From Oxyruncus cristatus (Eukaryota > Chordata > Aves > Passeriformes > Cotingidae): 64,000 bases of DNA. Both the position numbers and the translations under genes were made by a program. Location: contig VXAY01004755.1 of the NCBI GenBank assembly GCA_013399855.1, forward strand, positions 568,546-632,545. The letters run 5' to 3'. Under the pieces are notes generated by a model, which saw only the letters and a program-made list of their open reading frames with translations, had not been told where the DNA came from and searched no databases. Numbering within the stretch: position 1 is the stretch's first letter; each line of letters opens with the position of its first letter. Below are positions 11,041 to 22,880 of the stretch, piece after piece.

Positions 11041-13650
11041 TACTGCTCCTGGCAAGGGGCTGGTGCCTGGAAAAGGGCTGCACGGGAAGCTCTTTAAACA
11101 CCTTGGAACATGTGCTAAGCTGCTGAAGTATGAGGTGTGGTGACAGCAAGGTGTTGAAACGGCGCTTTTAAAACCTGCCAGTCATCATTAACACGTCCCC
11201 ACAGAGCGCTGGCAGCCGAGGCACAGCCAACACCTTGAGCATCTTCGGGGTGGAAGGACGGGTGGGGAGAGCGGGAGGGAAGAGGGAGCAGGTGTGGGGA
11301 AGACAAAGGGAGAATACAGAGTCGTCCACTGGGGGGTTTCCCTCGGAAATTTCCATCCTTGCTCCTCCAAAGAGGTGATGGGTGAGCGGCTCTTCGGGAG
11401 CTTCACTGGAGCCTGGACAACTTGCAAGGTGAGCTCTCCCTGCCTCTTCCTCTGGACAACAAGTCCTTGTTGTCCTTGCAAATATGGGGAACAGGTATTC
11501 CTATTACTAGTGTGTTTTGGGAAGCGACTCCCATGGAGGAGGAAGTCCATAAGCAATGGAGAACCCATCAGGAGCTGCTTGCTGGAGACACAGTTCAACA
11601 GCCACGTTCAAAACTCCCTATTCTCCAGTTACTCCTGTGCCCACAATCCAAGTTCTGCAATAATATCACTTGCTACTTCTTTGTTCAACTGAATTCATCC
11701 CGGTTTTGTATTTCCTATTTTTTTTTTTTTACGAGACTTTTACTAGTAATTTTTCCAACTGCATGCTAATCCTAAGGTTAGTTCCAACCTGCAGAAAAAA
11801 ATTTGACTTACCCATCTGCTTTACAGACGACCCAAATCACCACTACAGACAAATCCTGAGCAAAACAGCACCGGCCCTGATTTCTTCCCCAGCATGAAGA
11901 ATTCTTTTTTAAAGTATCCAGCACTTTAAAGTAGCTGGATAGGAAAGTTTGTGTGAATTAAAAGAAAACAGCCCCATCCAAATATAATTCGATCTCTTAA
12001 GAGTCTGAAACTGTATCACGCATCAAAATCTTAAATATTTATTTGAAATTATGCACCCTAGTTATTCCATATTCTAAACCTGTGCAGCAGAGAGGCTGTA
12101 ATTGTAATGGATTTAATAAAAGCTATCATATTCCATAATTCAGCAGGAAAGATTATGCAGAGCCCTTTGATGCAACTAAGAATAGCCAAGTTTCATCTTG
12201 GTGGTGATTGTTCTAAGAACTAAAAGAAAAAAAAATTATACATCTCTCTCCTGCTTCTTTTCCTGCCTAAAGTACTCAAGAACCACCGTGTCCCACCGAG
12301 GTGCAGAATGCTCTGCTTCCCTCTTTTATGAGCTTCAGAGCAGGTATTTCATTAACCCTTCACAAGCACAGCATTCCTCAATATTTAGCAATTTTTCTCC
12401 CTAGGTTTCCAGGAGGGAAGTGATCCCTTGTTCAAGCCTGACTCCCCCCAAAATCACACCTTCTGTGATGCTGATCTCCCTCCTGAGCTCACAGCTTTAG
12501 GTCCCATGGTCCAATCTTGGACAAATGTGACCGAGGGGCAGAGGTTTCAGTGAGTTTCCTAAACGAAGGAGAGGCATTAAAAACTCAGCACGAGCAGCAG
12601 CAGCAAAGGTCCTCCCCAAACCCTCCAAATCACACGTTTCATACCAGGGTGGTGGGGACACAGCAAGGACAGGGATGTCACGAGCTCTCTGAGTTGCAAG
12701 ACAAAAGATTACAAGTCCATGGGGACACCAGGCTTCATTAAACTTGCAAAAACTTATTTCTTTACTCATTTGATTCCTTATTCACAGACTAAGTAAGACT
12801 GTGGCACTAAAAGATAAAAAGCACTGGATTTTTAAAGAGCAGTTATGGGGTCTAGGTACTGAAATACCTTTCAAAAAAGTGTAAGTAGAAATGAGTTGCT
12901 TAAAGAGGAAGAGTAAACTACTGAATCACATCTTTCAGCATCCAGAGTTTTAGCAAAATCACTAAAAAATTTCTGTTAATTCTTATCTTACCTGGAGATA
13001 ATCACTACCGGAGAAGAAAGGTGAGAATAAAAATAATTCATGAATTAAAAAAAAAAAAAAGGAAAGCCCCTTCTTTAGAGCCAGGGAGGTGAAAAGTGAC
13101 ATCCAACTTTCTCCTTGTCTTGTTGCCTCTCTTACACTTGCCCAGCTCACAGAGACCCCTCGTAAACAGCTCCATCAGGTTGATGGATATGTGCCACACC
13201 TGTTCCCAGCCTCCTGGAGGGAGGTTTTCCTCATCCACCTTCAAGGCAGGGACTGTCTCCCAGTTCTGTGTCTGCAGAGTCCTCAGCACAACCAGGCTGG
13301 GCCTCCAGGCACTATCATGGCAATAAATAATCATAATTCAGGAGTGTGATGCTTTCAAATCCCAGATTTACATTCTTCTGAGCTTCCCACCACACATACA
13401 CTCCCTCCACCACCACCCTTCTCTCTTTCTGAATGTGACCTCTGCTCCTGCTCAGAGCTGAAAACCTCTGTTCCTGCAGGCTCCCCTTCGGTGGGGGATT
13501 CCCCGGAAAGCCCTCGTGGGCCAGGTCTATTCCAGGTGGGATGGGATGGCCATTAATCTGTTCACACCTTGTCAACAAGGGGCCTGAACTGAACACATCC
13601 TCCCTCAGCTGTAGGAAATCACCACAGACAATGGGACAGGGGATGGGGCA
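11041..13650. other. Non-genic stretch
   Basis: Nothing identifiable. It contains a short poly-T near 11721 and a poly-A at 13047-13060. The region 11900-12200 is AT-rich (for example tattccatattctaaacc and aattcagcagg) without a recognised element. Confidence 0.55.
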
Positions 13651-13713
13651 ACGAGGAGGAGCTGTGCAGAGCTGAAGGGACCACGAGGAGCAGCTGTGCA
13701 GAGCTGAAGGGAC
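13651..13713. repeat. 32-bp tandem duplication, two copies
   Basis: The unit beginning ACGAGGAGGAGCTGTGCAGA (13651-13682) is repeated immediately at 13683-13713 with one visible difference (gga to gca) and the final base missing. The high identity suggests a fairly recent slippage or duplication event. It lies in no gene. Confidence 0.9.
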
Positions 13714-16700
13714 AGCAGGAACATCTCACACCTGAGCAGCTCAGGACGTGGCTCATTAAGATACCGGGACAGGGAGTGGCTGACTGAGAGGAGCCTTCCT
13801 CTACCCTGAGATTTGGGGCCACCCTAAGAACTTGGAGGGTAGTCATTAGTGATTCCCAGGAGAACCAGCATCTCCTTTTTTTCTCCAGAGATGACAAACC
13901 CCCGTGACTTTGATAAGACTGTGCCCCCCCCAAATATGCAACAGTGTCTGCTTCAGCAATGCCTTCACTCCACCCTGCAAGTCTCCACCTCTCTCCCCTT
14001 AATTCCAGCATTATTCTTTTCCCCTCATCTGCTCTTTTCTCTCTCTGTGTTAAAACTGATGGTTTTACCACATGTTGGAAGGCAGCAAAAGGAAGTGGTG
14101 AAGTGACAAATGGGAATGTTCATGCTTTAATTTATTATGACAATCATGCCCGGGTCCACAAAGTAAACTGAGTCAACAGAGAAGGACTTTGTGCCAAGTT
14201 ATTTATCCACTTCTCTAACTGGGGGATCTTTTTTTTCCCCAGCCAGCCATGAGACTGGTTAAACTCATCAACTTTATTGATGAGCAGAAGCAGCAGGGAA
14301 TTTTCTCACAAAATATGTTGCTGTTGAAAAACTTAGATTCATCCAAACCAAAACCTATTTTTTTTTCTAGGACTGGTTTGGTGTCACTAAATTTCCAGAC
14401 ACAAGGGAAAAGAAGAAGAAAAAAAAAAGATTTGGGGGGAAAAAAAAAAATCCCAAATAATCAAAACATGCTGCTTGAACAGTCACTGAACATTTGCTTT
14501 CTGTTCAAAAGAGCTTTCTGTGCAGTTTAATTAAAGTTTGAAATATTTCATTTTTCCCTTTTTCTCAGCTTTTCATAGAGATGACAAAACAAAACATTTC
14601 AACCGAGCAAAACTCAACATTTTTTCCACTTAGCCTGTCAGCACATGACATTTCTCAGGATTTGCACTCCAGCCTGGCACAAGACAATTTTCCAGCATCT
14701 CCAGATCTCCCATCCAGCCGTACTGAAGAATGCATCCCATTAACCCCAGTGGATGCTTGCCCAGCTACACGCAGCTGAGCACGATCGCTGGTGGACAAAC
14801 TGCTCCAAGCCCTCGGCTTTTCCTCCATGCAGGAAGGCCACAAAACCACCAGCAGCAGAGTGTCCCTGTCCCCTTTATTTCTAAAGCCATAGGAACGGTC
14901 ATTTCTGGGGAGGCCACGGCTCAGTGCAGCGTCCTGTACACAACTGTGGCAATTTCTAGGACAGACTTAAAGAACAGGACAAGTAGGGAATGTTCCTGCT
15001 GCAGAAAGCTTTCCCAGCCTCCAAGGATTGCCATTTCAGTTTTCAGAGGCGCTAGAGGTTCCTCAAGAGACATTTTCCCAGGGAATTTTTTTTTTTCCTA
15101 CTTTTCCTCTCTCTTTTTTTGTGTCTGATTGTCACAGTAAGACCAATCTCACGGTGTATTCCCAGGAGCATCGTATTTAGTGGAGGTCATGGAATGATTC
15201 TTCCTGGCACAGGTCAGTTCTCAGCAAACTGAGAACAGCATCTAGTTTTCAGCTACTGCATGTCAAAAGAAAGGTAGAGAATGGTGGATAAACCCCATCA
15301 GAGAGTAAAATAAAAGCTGAAGCCCTTTAGAAAACAAACCCTCCAAGGAGAGGTTGAGAGAGGAGTGGAACACGAGCACTGTGCCCTGCAGCCTCCCCTC
15401 CCACCCTGAGCAGGGCCCTGCAGGACACCCCAGTAAAACACTGCCGTGTCTTTCACGCTGAATCACATTCCAACACCATGACACAGCCCCCAGAGCAGCA
15501 CTTTAACAACCTGTGGTCCAAACAGGCAAGCTTTGTTTGCCATCCTGCCACTGAGCTGGAACGTGCCCACATCCGGGTGCAGGACAGCAGGGCTGCCCAC
15601 AGACGTCCCATCCCAGGGAGAGATTGGGGCTCTGATCCAACCCCTGTATCACTCACCAGCACCAGAGAGGCCAGTGTGGGCTGAAAGTCCCCAGATCATT
15701 TCTGTGCCCTCCCAGGATATTTTTTTCAGAGCTTATAAACATTTCTGTTTTGAAGCCCTTTCTTGCTACACTGCACCAGCTGCTGAGCCACCCCTGCAGC
15801 GCCTCAGAGATGGCACTGAGCGGGACAGCTGAACACCCAGTGGGCCATCAGTGGAGTTTTGGTTCCTGAATAAATAAATTTTGGCTACTGGGCTTCAAAT
15901 AATTCCTCAACAGGACAGAGAACACGTGCCATCTGCCCATAACAGAGAAATAACAGGGTTGCCCCACCAGAGCTGGGTAAATCCTTCCGGGCTCTCAGCT
16001 GAGTGATCCACCGACTAGTTTTTACTCAAGTGACATTCCTACACATGCTGTGCATGGCCAGTACAATACTGGCATTAAGGATATGCTGTTTGATCAGTCT
16101 CTGTGAAGATCCCCTCACTGGTCCTGAGCTGAAGTAAAGCAAAGCCAAGTCCCAGGGAGAACCTACACGGTCCTCCCATACATACATCTCTGTAATCTTG
16201 TCTTTAATGGGAGGGCCATGGTTTGCCTTTTGTTTCAGGCAGGCTGTACAATCAGGAAAATGCCACTCAGGCCGTATTTTCAAACTTTTCTTTCCATCTG
16301 TGACAGATAGAAATCTGTGGGTATCTGCGGGGAGGGAAGGAAAACGAGATTAACCCCTGAGACGAGAGGTGAGATGTCTTCCATCTGCTCTTGGATCGCT
16401 GCAACTGAGCCAGTAAACTCCACTCCATTTCATCATCATAACTGGCATTTCCAGACCATACTTCATCTGACCCGTTTTGGGTGGCTCTTTTAAGATAAAT
16501 TGCCTCAGAAATGTCTTTTTTCACTGTTGCCAGTGAGGCTGGTCCACATGAGACACCACCGTGCTTGCTGTGCAAAGATGGACAATGGAAACCCAGCCAG
16601 GTGGGAGGGTCTCGCAGTGACGATGCTCCAGGCTGGGCTGTCCCTCCCCAGCATCCTCACATAGCCCCAGAGCAACATCCTCAAAAATAGTCCAGGACTG

Positions 16701-17637
16701 TTATTTAGTACAGCCCTAAAACATTTGGGCTTTGCTACATCTCTGCAAAACACCTGTGCCACTGCTCCTTCCCAGGTCTGTTTTGGGGATATTGTGATAG
16801 GACAGGTTTGGTCTATTAGGGATTAAGGTGAGGTGTAACAGGGAGGCAGAACATACAACAAGTAGTAAAAGCCCACACTAGGGGACTAGGTAGACTATGG
16901 GTCCAAACACAAGTGACAACTCCTTTATTCCTAAGTCTGGGCCTTTCTCAGTCTCCTTTCAGTGTTTCTGTGACTTGCTGTCCTCCGCAGGAGATGCTGG
17001 ACTTCACTCAGTGGATTAACCTGTTGCCAAAGCTGTGGAGCTGTTTCTCTGGCACATGCCCAAAATGGCCAAGTTTACCTGTGGTGCAACATCCCTCGAG
17101 TCACAGCTCATATGGTGAAAAAGCAAACCACTGGAATAAGATTTCCCTGCCTCCAACAACACTAAGGAGTTATAGTTCATAACTTCCAACTGAATTCACT
17201 GTACAGCCAAGCGTTCCTAATGAATTCCCCTAATGATCATGCCCTAATGTTTGACTTCATTATGTCACTTTTGCAACAGCCAAAGTACAGAAGAATGTGT
17301 CTTTCTTTCAGTAAGGATCACTCAACACTCTCCCTGCTCTTGAAGTGCACAAAAGTGTAGCCTGTTCCTTCCCAACCCCTGCCAGAAGGAAGTGCCCAAC
17401 AAAACAATGTCCCAGAGGAAGAACTGCCAACTGGTCTTGCCCAAACCTTTTCCCAAAAGGCTTCTTTACTTCATGTACCCTAAACAATATCCTTCAGATA
17501 TCCCAGACAATACCCAGGAAACTTGGCTACTCCCATCCTCGCCTTTCCATCAGGGATGGTGCAGAAATGCATTCCCAGCTATTTCCAGCTTGGAAGTGCT
17601 GAGGTAGAAAAGCTCAAGGCACTTAAAGAGTTTCTTT
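13714..17637. other. Non-genic stretch
   Basis: No gene or transposon recognised. It includes a purine tract at 14408-14450 (AGAAGAAG, A-runs and G6) and T-rich patches near 15085-15120. Frames up to 132 codons (for example plus strand from 14730) show no domain. Confidence 0.55.
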
Positions 17638-17680
17638 TAAAAAAAAAAAGAAAAAAAAAAAGAAAATAAGAAAAAAAAAA
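17638..17680. repeat. A-rich low-complexity tract
   Basis: Runs of 10-12 A separated by single G (and one AAAATAAG). No SINE or LINE body sits upstream. It borders a motif-dense block starting near 17700. Confidence 0.9.
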
Positions 17681-17699
17681 CCATTGTAGGGTTGAGAGA

Positions 17700-17900
17700 C
17701 TCAGAATTAAAGATGCTCCTGACATTTTTTCCTGTGCATTACTCAGCCCAATCTGTTTAATGGGTCTTCATCAGAGACTGTGATTGCTGATTCGGGCTGG
17801 CGACATCATTCAATTGGACACGGCTTTGAAGCAGAAGAATAATTATTTCCCATCTTCCAAAAGACCATTTAATTCATGCTCCCCAATCTCTGGGAACAGA
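17700..17900. promoter_or_regulatory. AT-rich motif block, candidate noncoding element
   Basis: Repeat-free sequence with homeodomain-type words: ctgtttaatggg, gtgattgctgattc, CATTCAATTGGA, a perfect 10-bp palindrome AATAATTATT at 17838-17847, and ccatttaattcatg. It also keeps two CpGs (attcgggctggcgac). The density of TAAT/ATTA cores is higher than in the flanks. Enhancer function is inference and would need cross-species conservation. Confidence 0.27.
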
Positions 17901-18624
17901 TAACCCACAGCCCTTTTCGTTCATTAACTCTCTGGGGCTGTCATCAAAGGATTGTCAGCTGCTCAGGAATTTGCAGGAGAGAAGTGGCCGAAAGCTGCAG
18001 TGGTCCCTTTACCCATGGATTCAGCATGTGCATCTCCTGCCTTGGATCCTGCAACATCCAAACAGCTTCCCAGAAAGAAGGGGAGAGAAAAGGGGCAGCC
18101 ACACATGACTTTCATTGCCTCTCCCTCTTTCTTCTCCCAGACCAGGATCAAGGCAGTGTAACCCAGCAGCTGCTGTGCTCGGAAAACTCAAAGCCAACAC
18201 AGACAGAGAGAGAGAGAAAGGAAAACCAGACTCCAAGGAGGCCCTGGGGAAAGCAGTGATGGATCAGCAGGAGCCATCACTGTGCTGGTGTTTGGGATTT
18301 GGCAGGATTGGCTCAGTGGAAGGATGACTCCAGCAGGGAAATCCAGAATCTAGACAGGCCACACCTAAGGCCATGCAATGAGTATGGACCACAGCAGGGG
18401 AGGGATCTGAGCTGGGCCATCTGCAGCAAATACAGAGGTCAAGTGAAGTGAAATTTGGCAGAAGATTATTTTCTTATTTCCTTTCCCCTCCCACAACGAA
18501 TATCAAGATGGTTTGAAAAAAGGAAGGCAGTAAATAAGAGAAAATGCTGCTTTAAGGCAAGAGTGGAGGCTACTTCTAGGAGGAGCCAGGAGCTCTGAAC
18601 CCAGCTCTCACTATGTGTTCCTCA

Positions 18625-18765
18625 AGACCAGATTTAAAAGCACTCTGCAAGGGAGGTAAGTGCCATCCTTCCTCCTTTGTGAAACAGGGGAACTGAAGCT
18701 CCAAATGATGGGAAAGCACACACAGACCCAGCCAAGGCCTAATGGCAGGTCAGGCACACGTATCA
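18625..18765 (-). mobile_element. Core-SINE (MIR-like) relic, antisense
   Basis: The order of words follows the complement of a MIR core: a TTTGTGAAACAGGGGAACTG segment (compare TTTTACAGATGAGGAAACTG in MIR), then a ccaaatgatgggaaagcacac stretch, then cagacccagccaaggcc and taatggcaggtcagg, corresponding to the CCAAGGTCACACAGCTAGTAAGTGGCAG region. Identity is low, as expected for a repeat predating the bird-mammal split. A chance match of part of the block cannot be excluded. Confidence 0.5.
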
Positions 18766-19314
18766 CGCGTCCTGCACCCTCATCAACCTCTGTCTCTGAC
18801 CTCAGACACCTCCACCCCAGAATTAATTTCGAGCCCTGAGTGCACTTGGAGCTCTTTGTGTAAGATGGGAAATGCACAGACATCGCAGAGCAAAGGCTCC
18901 ACCTCTCCCAGGGCATGAGTGGAAAGAATTTAGCTGAGAGGCTTCAGTAAATCAGCCCAAAGCCTCCTCTCCTCGGCTTGTATTATTTATCTCCCTATCC
19001 CCTTGACCACACTAAATTCTTAAAGGCATCTTGGCACTATGCAAACAGAGAGGGGGAGTTTATTGAAAGTACTAAACATGTTCTAATTGTTTTCTCCTGC
19101 ACTACTCAGCTCAAAACTCGCTCTGCCGTGAGCGGGAGCCGAGCTGGACAATTACTGAGGCACTTGAAGCAATCATGCCCTCGATATATGGGAAGTGGGG
19201 AAGTTTAGCAGTGTGAGGACCTCTTCAATTTCTATCTTTGCTTTGCAATCGTTTTGCCAGCCAAAAAAAAAGACATTGTCTCACTTCTCCAGTGGCAGCA
19301 GGACACAATAACCT

Positions 19315-19408
19315 CATGCCCCTACTCACAGGATACCGTGAGGTTCACTCAAACAATACACCCTTAAAAGCTTTGAAAGTGATAAAGTGCTATATAAATA
19401 TTCAGTTG
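19315..19408 (+). mobile_element. Ancient SINE/CR1-L3-type 3' tail relic
   Basis: Contains the tail found at the 3' ends of old amniote core-SINEs and L3-like LINEs: ctcacaggatacc, gtgaggttc, then AAAAGCTTTGAAAGTGATAA and AGTGCTATATAAATATTCAG. The 'ctttgaa ... gtgctatataaat' pairing is the informative part. The body upstream is too decayed to place. Confidence 0.5.
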
Positions 19409-21374
19409 GATTGCAATTAAATTTTTGGCATGTGGTCTGCATGTAAGTGCAGAAATACCATCAATAAAAGTCAATACATTCCTTTCCCCCTTCCTCTCCC
19501 TTTGCCTTTCCTTAGCTATTCCCCAGATCTCTGTCAGCGTTCGCTGAATTTTCATAAGGGAAAAAATTACTTCCTAAAATGTTCAAAAGCTTTTCCTTGG
19601 TTTGTTATTAGAGCAATTATCTAACATAACACAGTGAAATAGCACAAAGTATTCTAATGGGAAACAAATGTGCCAAAGAAGTGACCAAACTTGGAATCTT
19701 TATTGAAAAATGAGGGGAAAGCGATTAGTTGAAGAGGCAGCAACGGAAAGATTTTCCACCTGGCCTTGGGCAACACATCAAACAGAGCTTGAAAGGGTGC
19801 TATTTATAATTGTTGTCTGGCTGTCTATGGAGCCCTGTCTGTCTGTCAGTCCAGGCCATTCTCTCCCCCCGCCTCCCCTCTGCCATGTGTCCCATCTCCG
19901 ATTTGTTTATCCAGTGCAATTCCAGTAGTGTGGGGCTCTACAAGCGTCTGCACACGCTGAATGGGTGCTGATCCCACACCCCTTTACTCCAGAACAGCTC
20001 CGTGGGGTTCAGTGGAATTATGGTGGTGTAGGCAAGTAGAAAAATATGTCCCAGACACGCTGGTTTCTTTTTTCCCCACATCTGCTCAGCTTCTCTTGGA
20101 GGCTTTGGGACTGCTTGTGTTCCTAGAGAAGCTGACACAGGCCAGGTGAGGGCTCAGTGAATCACAGAGAATGTACAATGCCTTGCCTGGTCATTTTCCT
20201 CCAATAAAACCAGCTCCAAGAGGAGGCAAAAACGTTGCCAGATCAAGAAGGTCTCATTTCACCTCCACTTCACTCTGATATAAACACCTGCAACTTGAAG
20301 GTCAAAGGCCTGTCAATCCCATCGATGAGTTTGCTTTGGGGTAATTCAAGAAGCAATTACAGTTTGCAAATGCTGTGAGATGATTTATGAGAACATCCAG
20401 AAAAGGTTTAGGACCTTGAGTATGACAGAAAGAATCATAACAGCAATTTCTCACTACTCACTAATGGTCTTTTAACACCCTCCTTTAACTGTTCCACTTA
20501 GTTCAAACTGGGCAATTGAAAAACCCCATTGAGTATCTACAGCCTCAGCTAGAAAGCAGAAATCATACTGATTTCTGTTAGCTTCACTGAGGCCTTTGGA
20601 TTGACAACATTTTACAAAAACTCAGGAACTGCTTTTCTTGTGAGAGGCAGTGAACTCCACAGCACAAATACAAATAGACCAGCAACAGAAGAGAGGGTCT
20701 GAAACACCAGCATGGCCTAAAATTCAGTCCCATAAGGTATCCAGGAAATACAAGCAAGGAGAACGTTTCTATCCGAATAGAAAAAAGTGGGTTTTAGTGA
20801 TGGAGCTGTGAAAAATAGTGGGCAGCACGTTGGCAACCTGCACTAATCTTAGCAAGAGATTGGGCCATGCTGAGAGCCCCAGAGGCACACAACCCCCCAA
20901 CGGGCATGCCACAGCTTCATTAACCAAAACAGGCACTTCTGAAGTTCAGGCATGAAAAATAAAGCCTGATTTTATCTGTCATAGATTCCATTTGCCCAAA
21001 GATGCCCAAACCTCAAAAGGGGTCAGATGTTCAGCACAGATAATCACACAAAGTTTGGGTGTGTAGTTGAAGTCTATCCAAATTCTCCCAGGCTCTCGAG
21101 GATGAAGGATGGGAAACCTCATGAGAAGAGTTAAGAGACACCAACAGAAGCTTTCTGGTACATGCTGCTTTCACTCTGATCATAAATACTGCAAGAGCAA
21201 CCTTCGCTGTGGTATTGTAATGTTTCCAATCTCCAACTTCCCTCAGCTCTACTCAGGACAACGTGTTTCTAAGTGCATACACTCTGCAGGTGCCTCTCTT
21301 GGAGAGCACTGAAAAGCAGGAAGCATCTACCCCCTCACTCACCCCATTCCCACACAATCCCAGTGAATCAGAGG
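19409..21374. other. Non-genic single-copy stretch
   Basis: No identifiable gene or repeat. A solitary aatcacagagaatg at about 20160 recalls a CR1 terminus, but no CR1 body follows. POU-like tttgcaaatgc lies near 20365 in an otherwise unremarkable AT-rich context. Confidence 0.55.
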
Positions 21375-21642
21375 TCATAGAGTACCTCAAGTTGGAAGGG
21401 ACCCATAAGGATCATCAAGTCCAGCTCCCTGCTCCTCGCAGGACTACCCAAAACTAAACCACAGGACTAAGAGCATTGTCCAGATGCTCCTTGAGCTCTG
21501 GTAGCCTTGATGCTGTGACCTCTTCCCTGGGGAGCCTGTTCCAGTGCCTGATCAACCTCTGGGTGAGGAACCTTACCCCAGTGTCCAATCTGAGCTCCCC
21601 TGATGGAGCTTCATTCCCTTTCCTCGTGTTCTATCGCAGGAA
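21375..21642 (-). mobile_element. CR1 LINE, 3' part, antisense, older subfamily
   Basis: Starts TCATAGAGTACCTCAAGTTG and runs through GGAAGGGACCCATAAGGATC, ATCAAGTCCAGCTCC, the GACCTCTTCCCTGGGGAGCC block and GTTCCAGTGCCTGATCAACC to a CTTTCCTCGTGTTCTATCGC remnant. The first block (ACCCATAAGGATCATCAAG) differs from the GGGACCTTAAAG type at 7211 and 43400, so this is a different CR1 subfamily. The 5' truncation point is blurred and decayed CR1 may extend to about 21690. Confidence 0.92.
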
Positions 21643-22689
21643 TTGCATTGTGTGTATCCCACCACGAGGAGCAGGACGGCAAGACCAAACCCCACTTTGA
21701 TGCACAGTGATTACAGGGGTGAGCACAGTCCTCTGGCCATTGTATTGTCCATTTCAGCATTCAAAGAAAGACAAAAACCTGCACTCAATCTCTGACCTCA
21801 CAAAATCACTCTCTGCTGCAGAAAGGAATCCAGGGGTCAAGAAACCTGGAGAGGAACCATCCTGTATCTGTTCACAGCCTTCCTCCAGCTACAGGCCAAA
21901 GCCTGTTTTCCTGAGTAATCTCCAACTTCTCTGTGATACCTCCTTCCCTTACTGACACACCCTAAGCCCCTTCTCCTTCCCCCAAAACCAACCTCAGCAG
22001 CCTCCAGCTACACCTCCCACACTGGAACATTTACACATCCACACCTTGCACTGAAGGGTGACTCCAGAGGCCAAGTTTGCCAGGAGACAATGGCTTTATT
22101 TTCTCTTCTCCTGACAGAGTTCATTATGGGATGTAATACGTTGTGCGAAGCAGAACAAACATCAGCAGCACAAACCCCAGTGGAAGCCATAAATCTTGAA
22201 CACATCATCTGGATCCTTAATTCCAGTTGCAGGAAAGCAGCTCTGGCTGTGTAACCAGCTGAGATGCTCAGACTCTCTTAATCAGCCTTCTGACCACTGT
22301 GTGTGCTCGGAGAAACAGTTCTACACCAAAAAAAAAAAAAAAAAAAAAGGAAAAAGCTTTTCTATTTTTCAGAATCCTTTTGGAACGAATGAGAATGGAT
22401 ACAAAGGAGCAGCAGGGCTCTTGGGGCAGGTGAAATGCTGTGAGAACAGCCCAGCTAATGCCAGTGTCCTAGAGCTGCTCTGTTTGAGGAACAGCTAATT
22501 CCCACTTTCCTGGTCATCTACTGCTCATGGCAAAGCTGCTTCATCTCCTGATAGATCAAATTTATACTCATATGAGGCCATCACATCCACCTACCTGTGT
22601 GAGCTTAAACCAGAGCTGCACTCAGGTCTCCCCAGGTCTGCTACAGTGAAGAAATACCCTCTAAGAGGGATCCTGTTCCTATATATTAA
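21643..22689. other. Non-genic stretch
   Basis: Apart from the A-run at 22328-22348, nothing recognisable. Candidate frames are short and unsupported. Confidence 0.55.
22328..22348. repeat. Poly-A tract, 21 bp
   Basis: A pure run of 21 A followed by GG and a further A5. No transposon body is attached. Confidence 0.9.
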
Positions 22690-22880
22690 CTCAGGTAACC
22701 TGCGTTCGGGTCCCGGCTCCACCACAGGCGTGATGGACGTGGTTGGCTGAGCAACTTTAGCTTCTGTTTTCCTTCAGACTCCCCCCTTTGCCTCTGGCCC
22801 AGTGGGACTGCAAGTTCTGTAAGGGCAAGAAAAATGTTTCCCTGGATGTTTAGTCAGCCAGACTCCGCCGTGGCAGGGAC
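22690..22880 (+). mobile_element. tRNA-derived core-SINE (MIR-like), near complete
   Basis: CTGCGTTCGGGTCCCGGCTC at 22700-22719 resembles a tRNA T-arm / pol III B box (consensus GGTTCGANTCC). It is followed by a MIR-type core: caccacaggcgtgatggacg, tggttggctgagcaac and tttagcttctgttttcc, corresponding to GTGTGACCTTGGGCAAGTCA...CTCAGTTTCC. The tail has gggactgcaagttctgtaag and ggcaag, recalling the 'agactgtaagctctttggggcag' segment of old amniote SINEs. It is a decayed relic, not an active tRNA gene, because no acceptor stem or anticodon arm can be folded. Confidence 0.6.

Noticed and set aside
20155..20180. CR1 terminus at gaatcacagagaatg
   Set aside because: No CR1 body on either side.
22695..22725. 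A tRNA gene, from the TTCGGGTCCCGGCTCCACCA-like end
   Set aside because: Only the T-arm-like part exists. There are no D-arm, anticodon arm or acceptor stem upstream. The downstream core fits a SINE.
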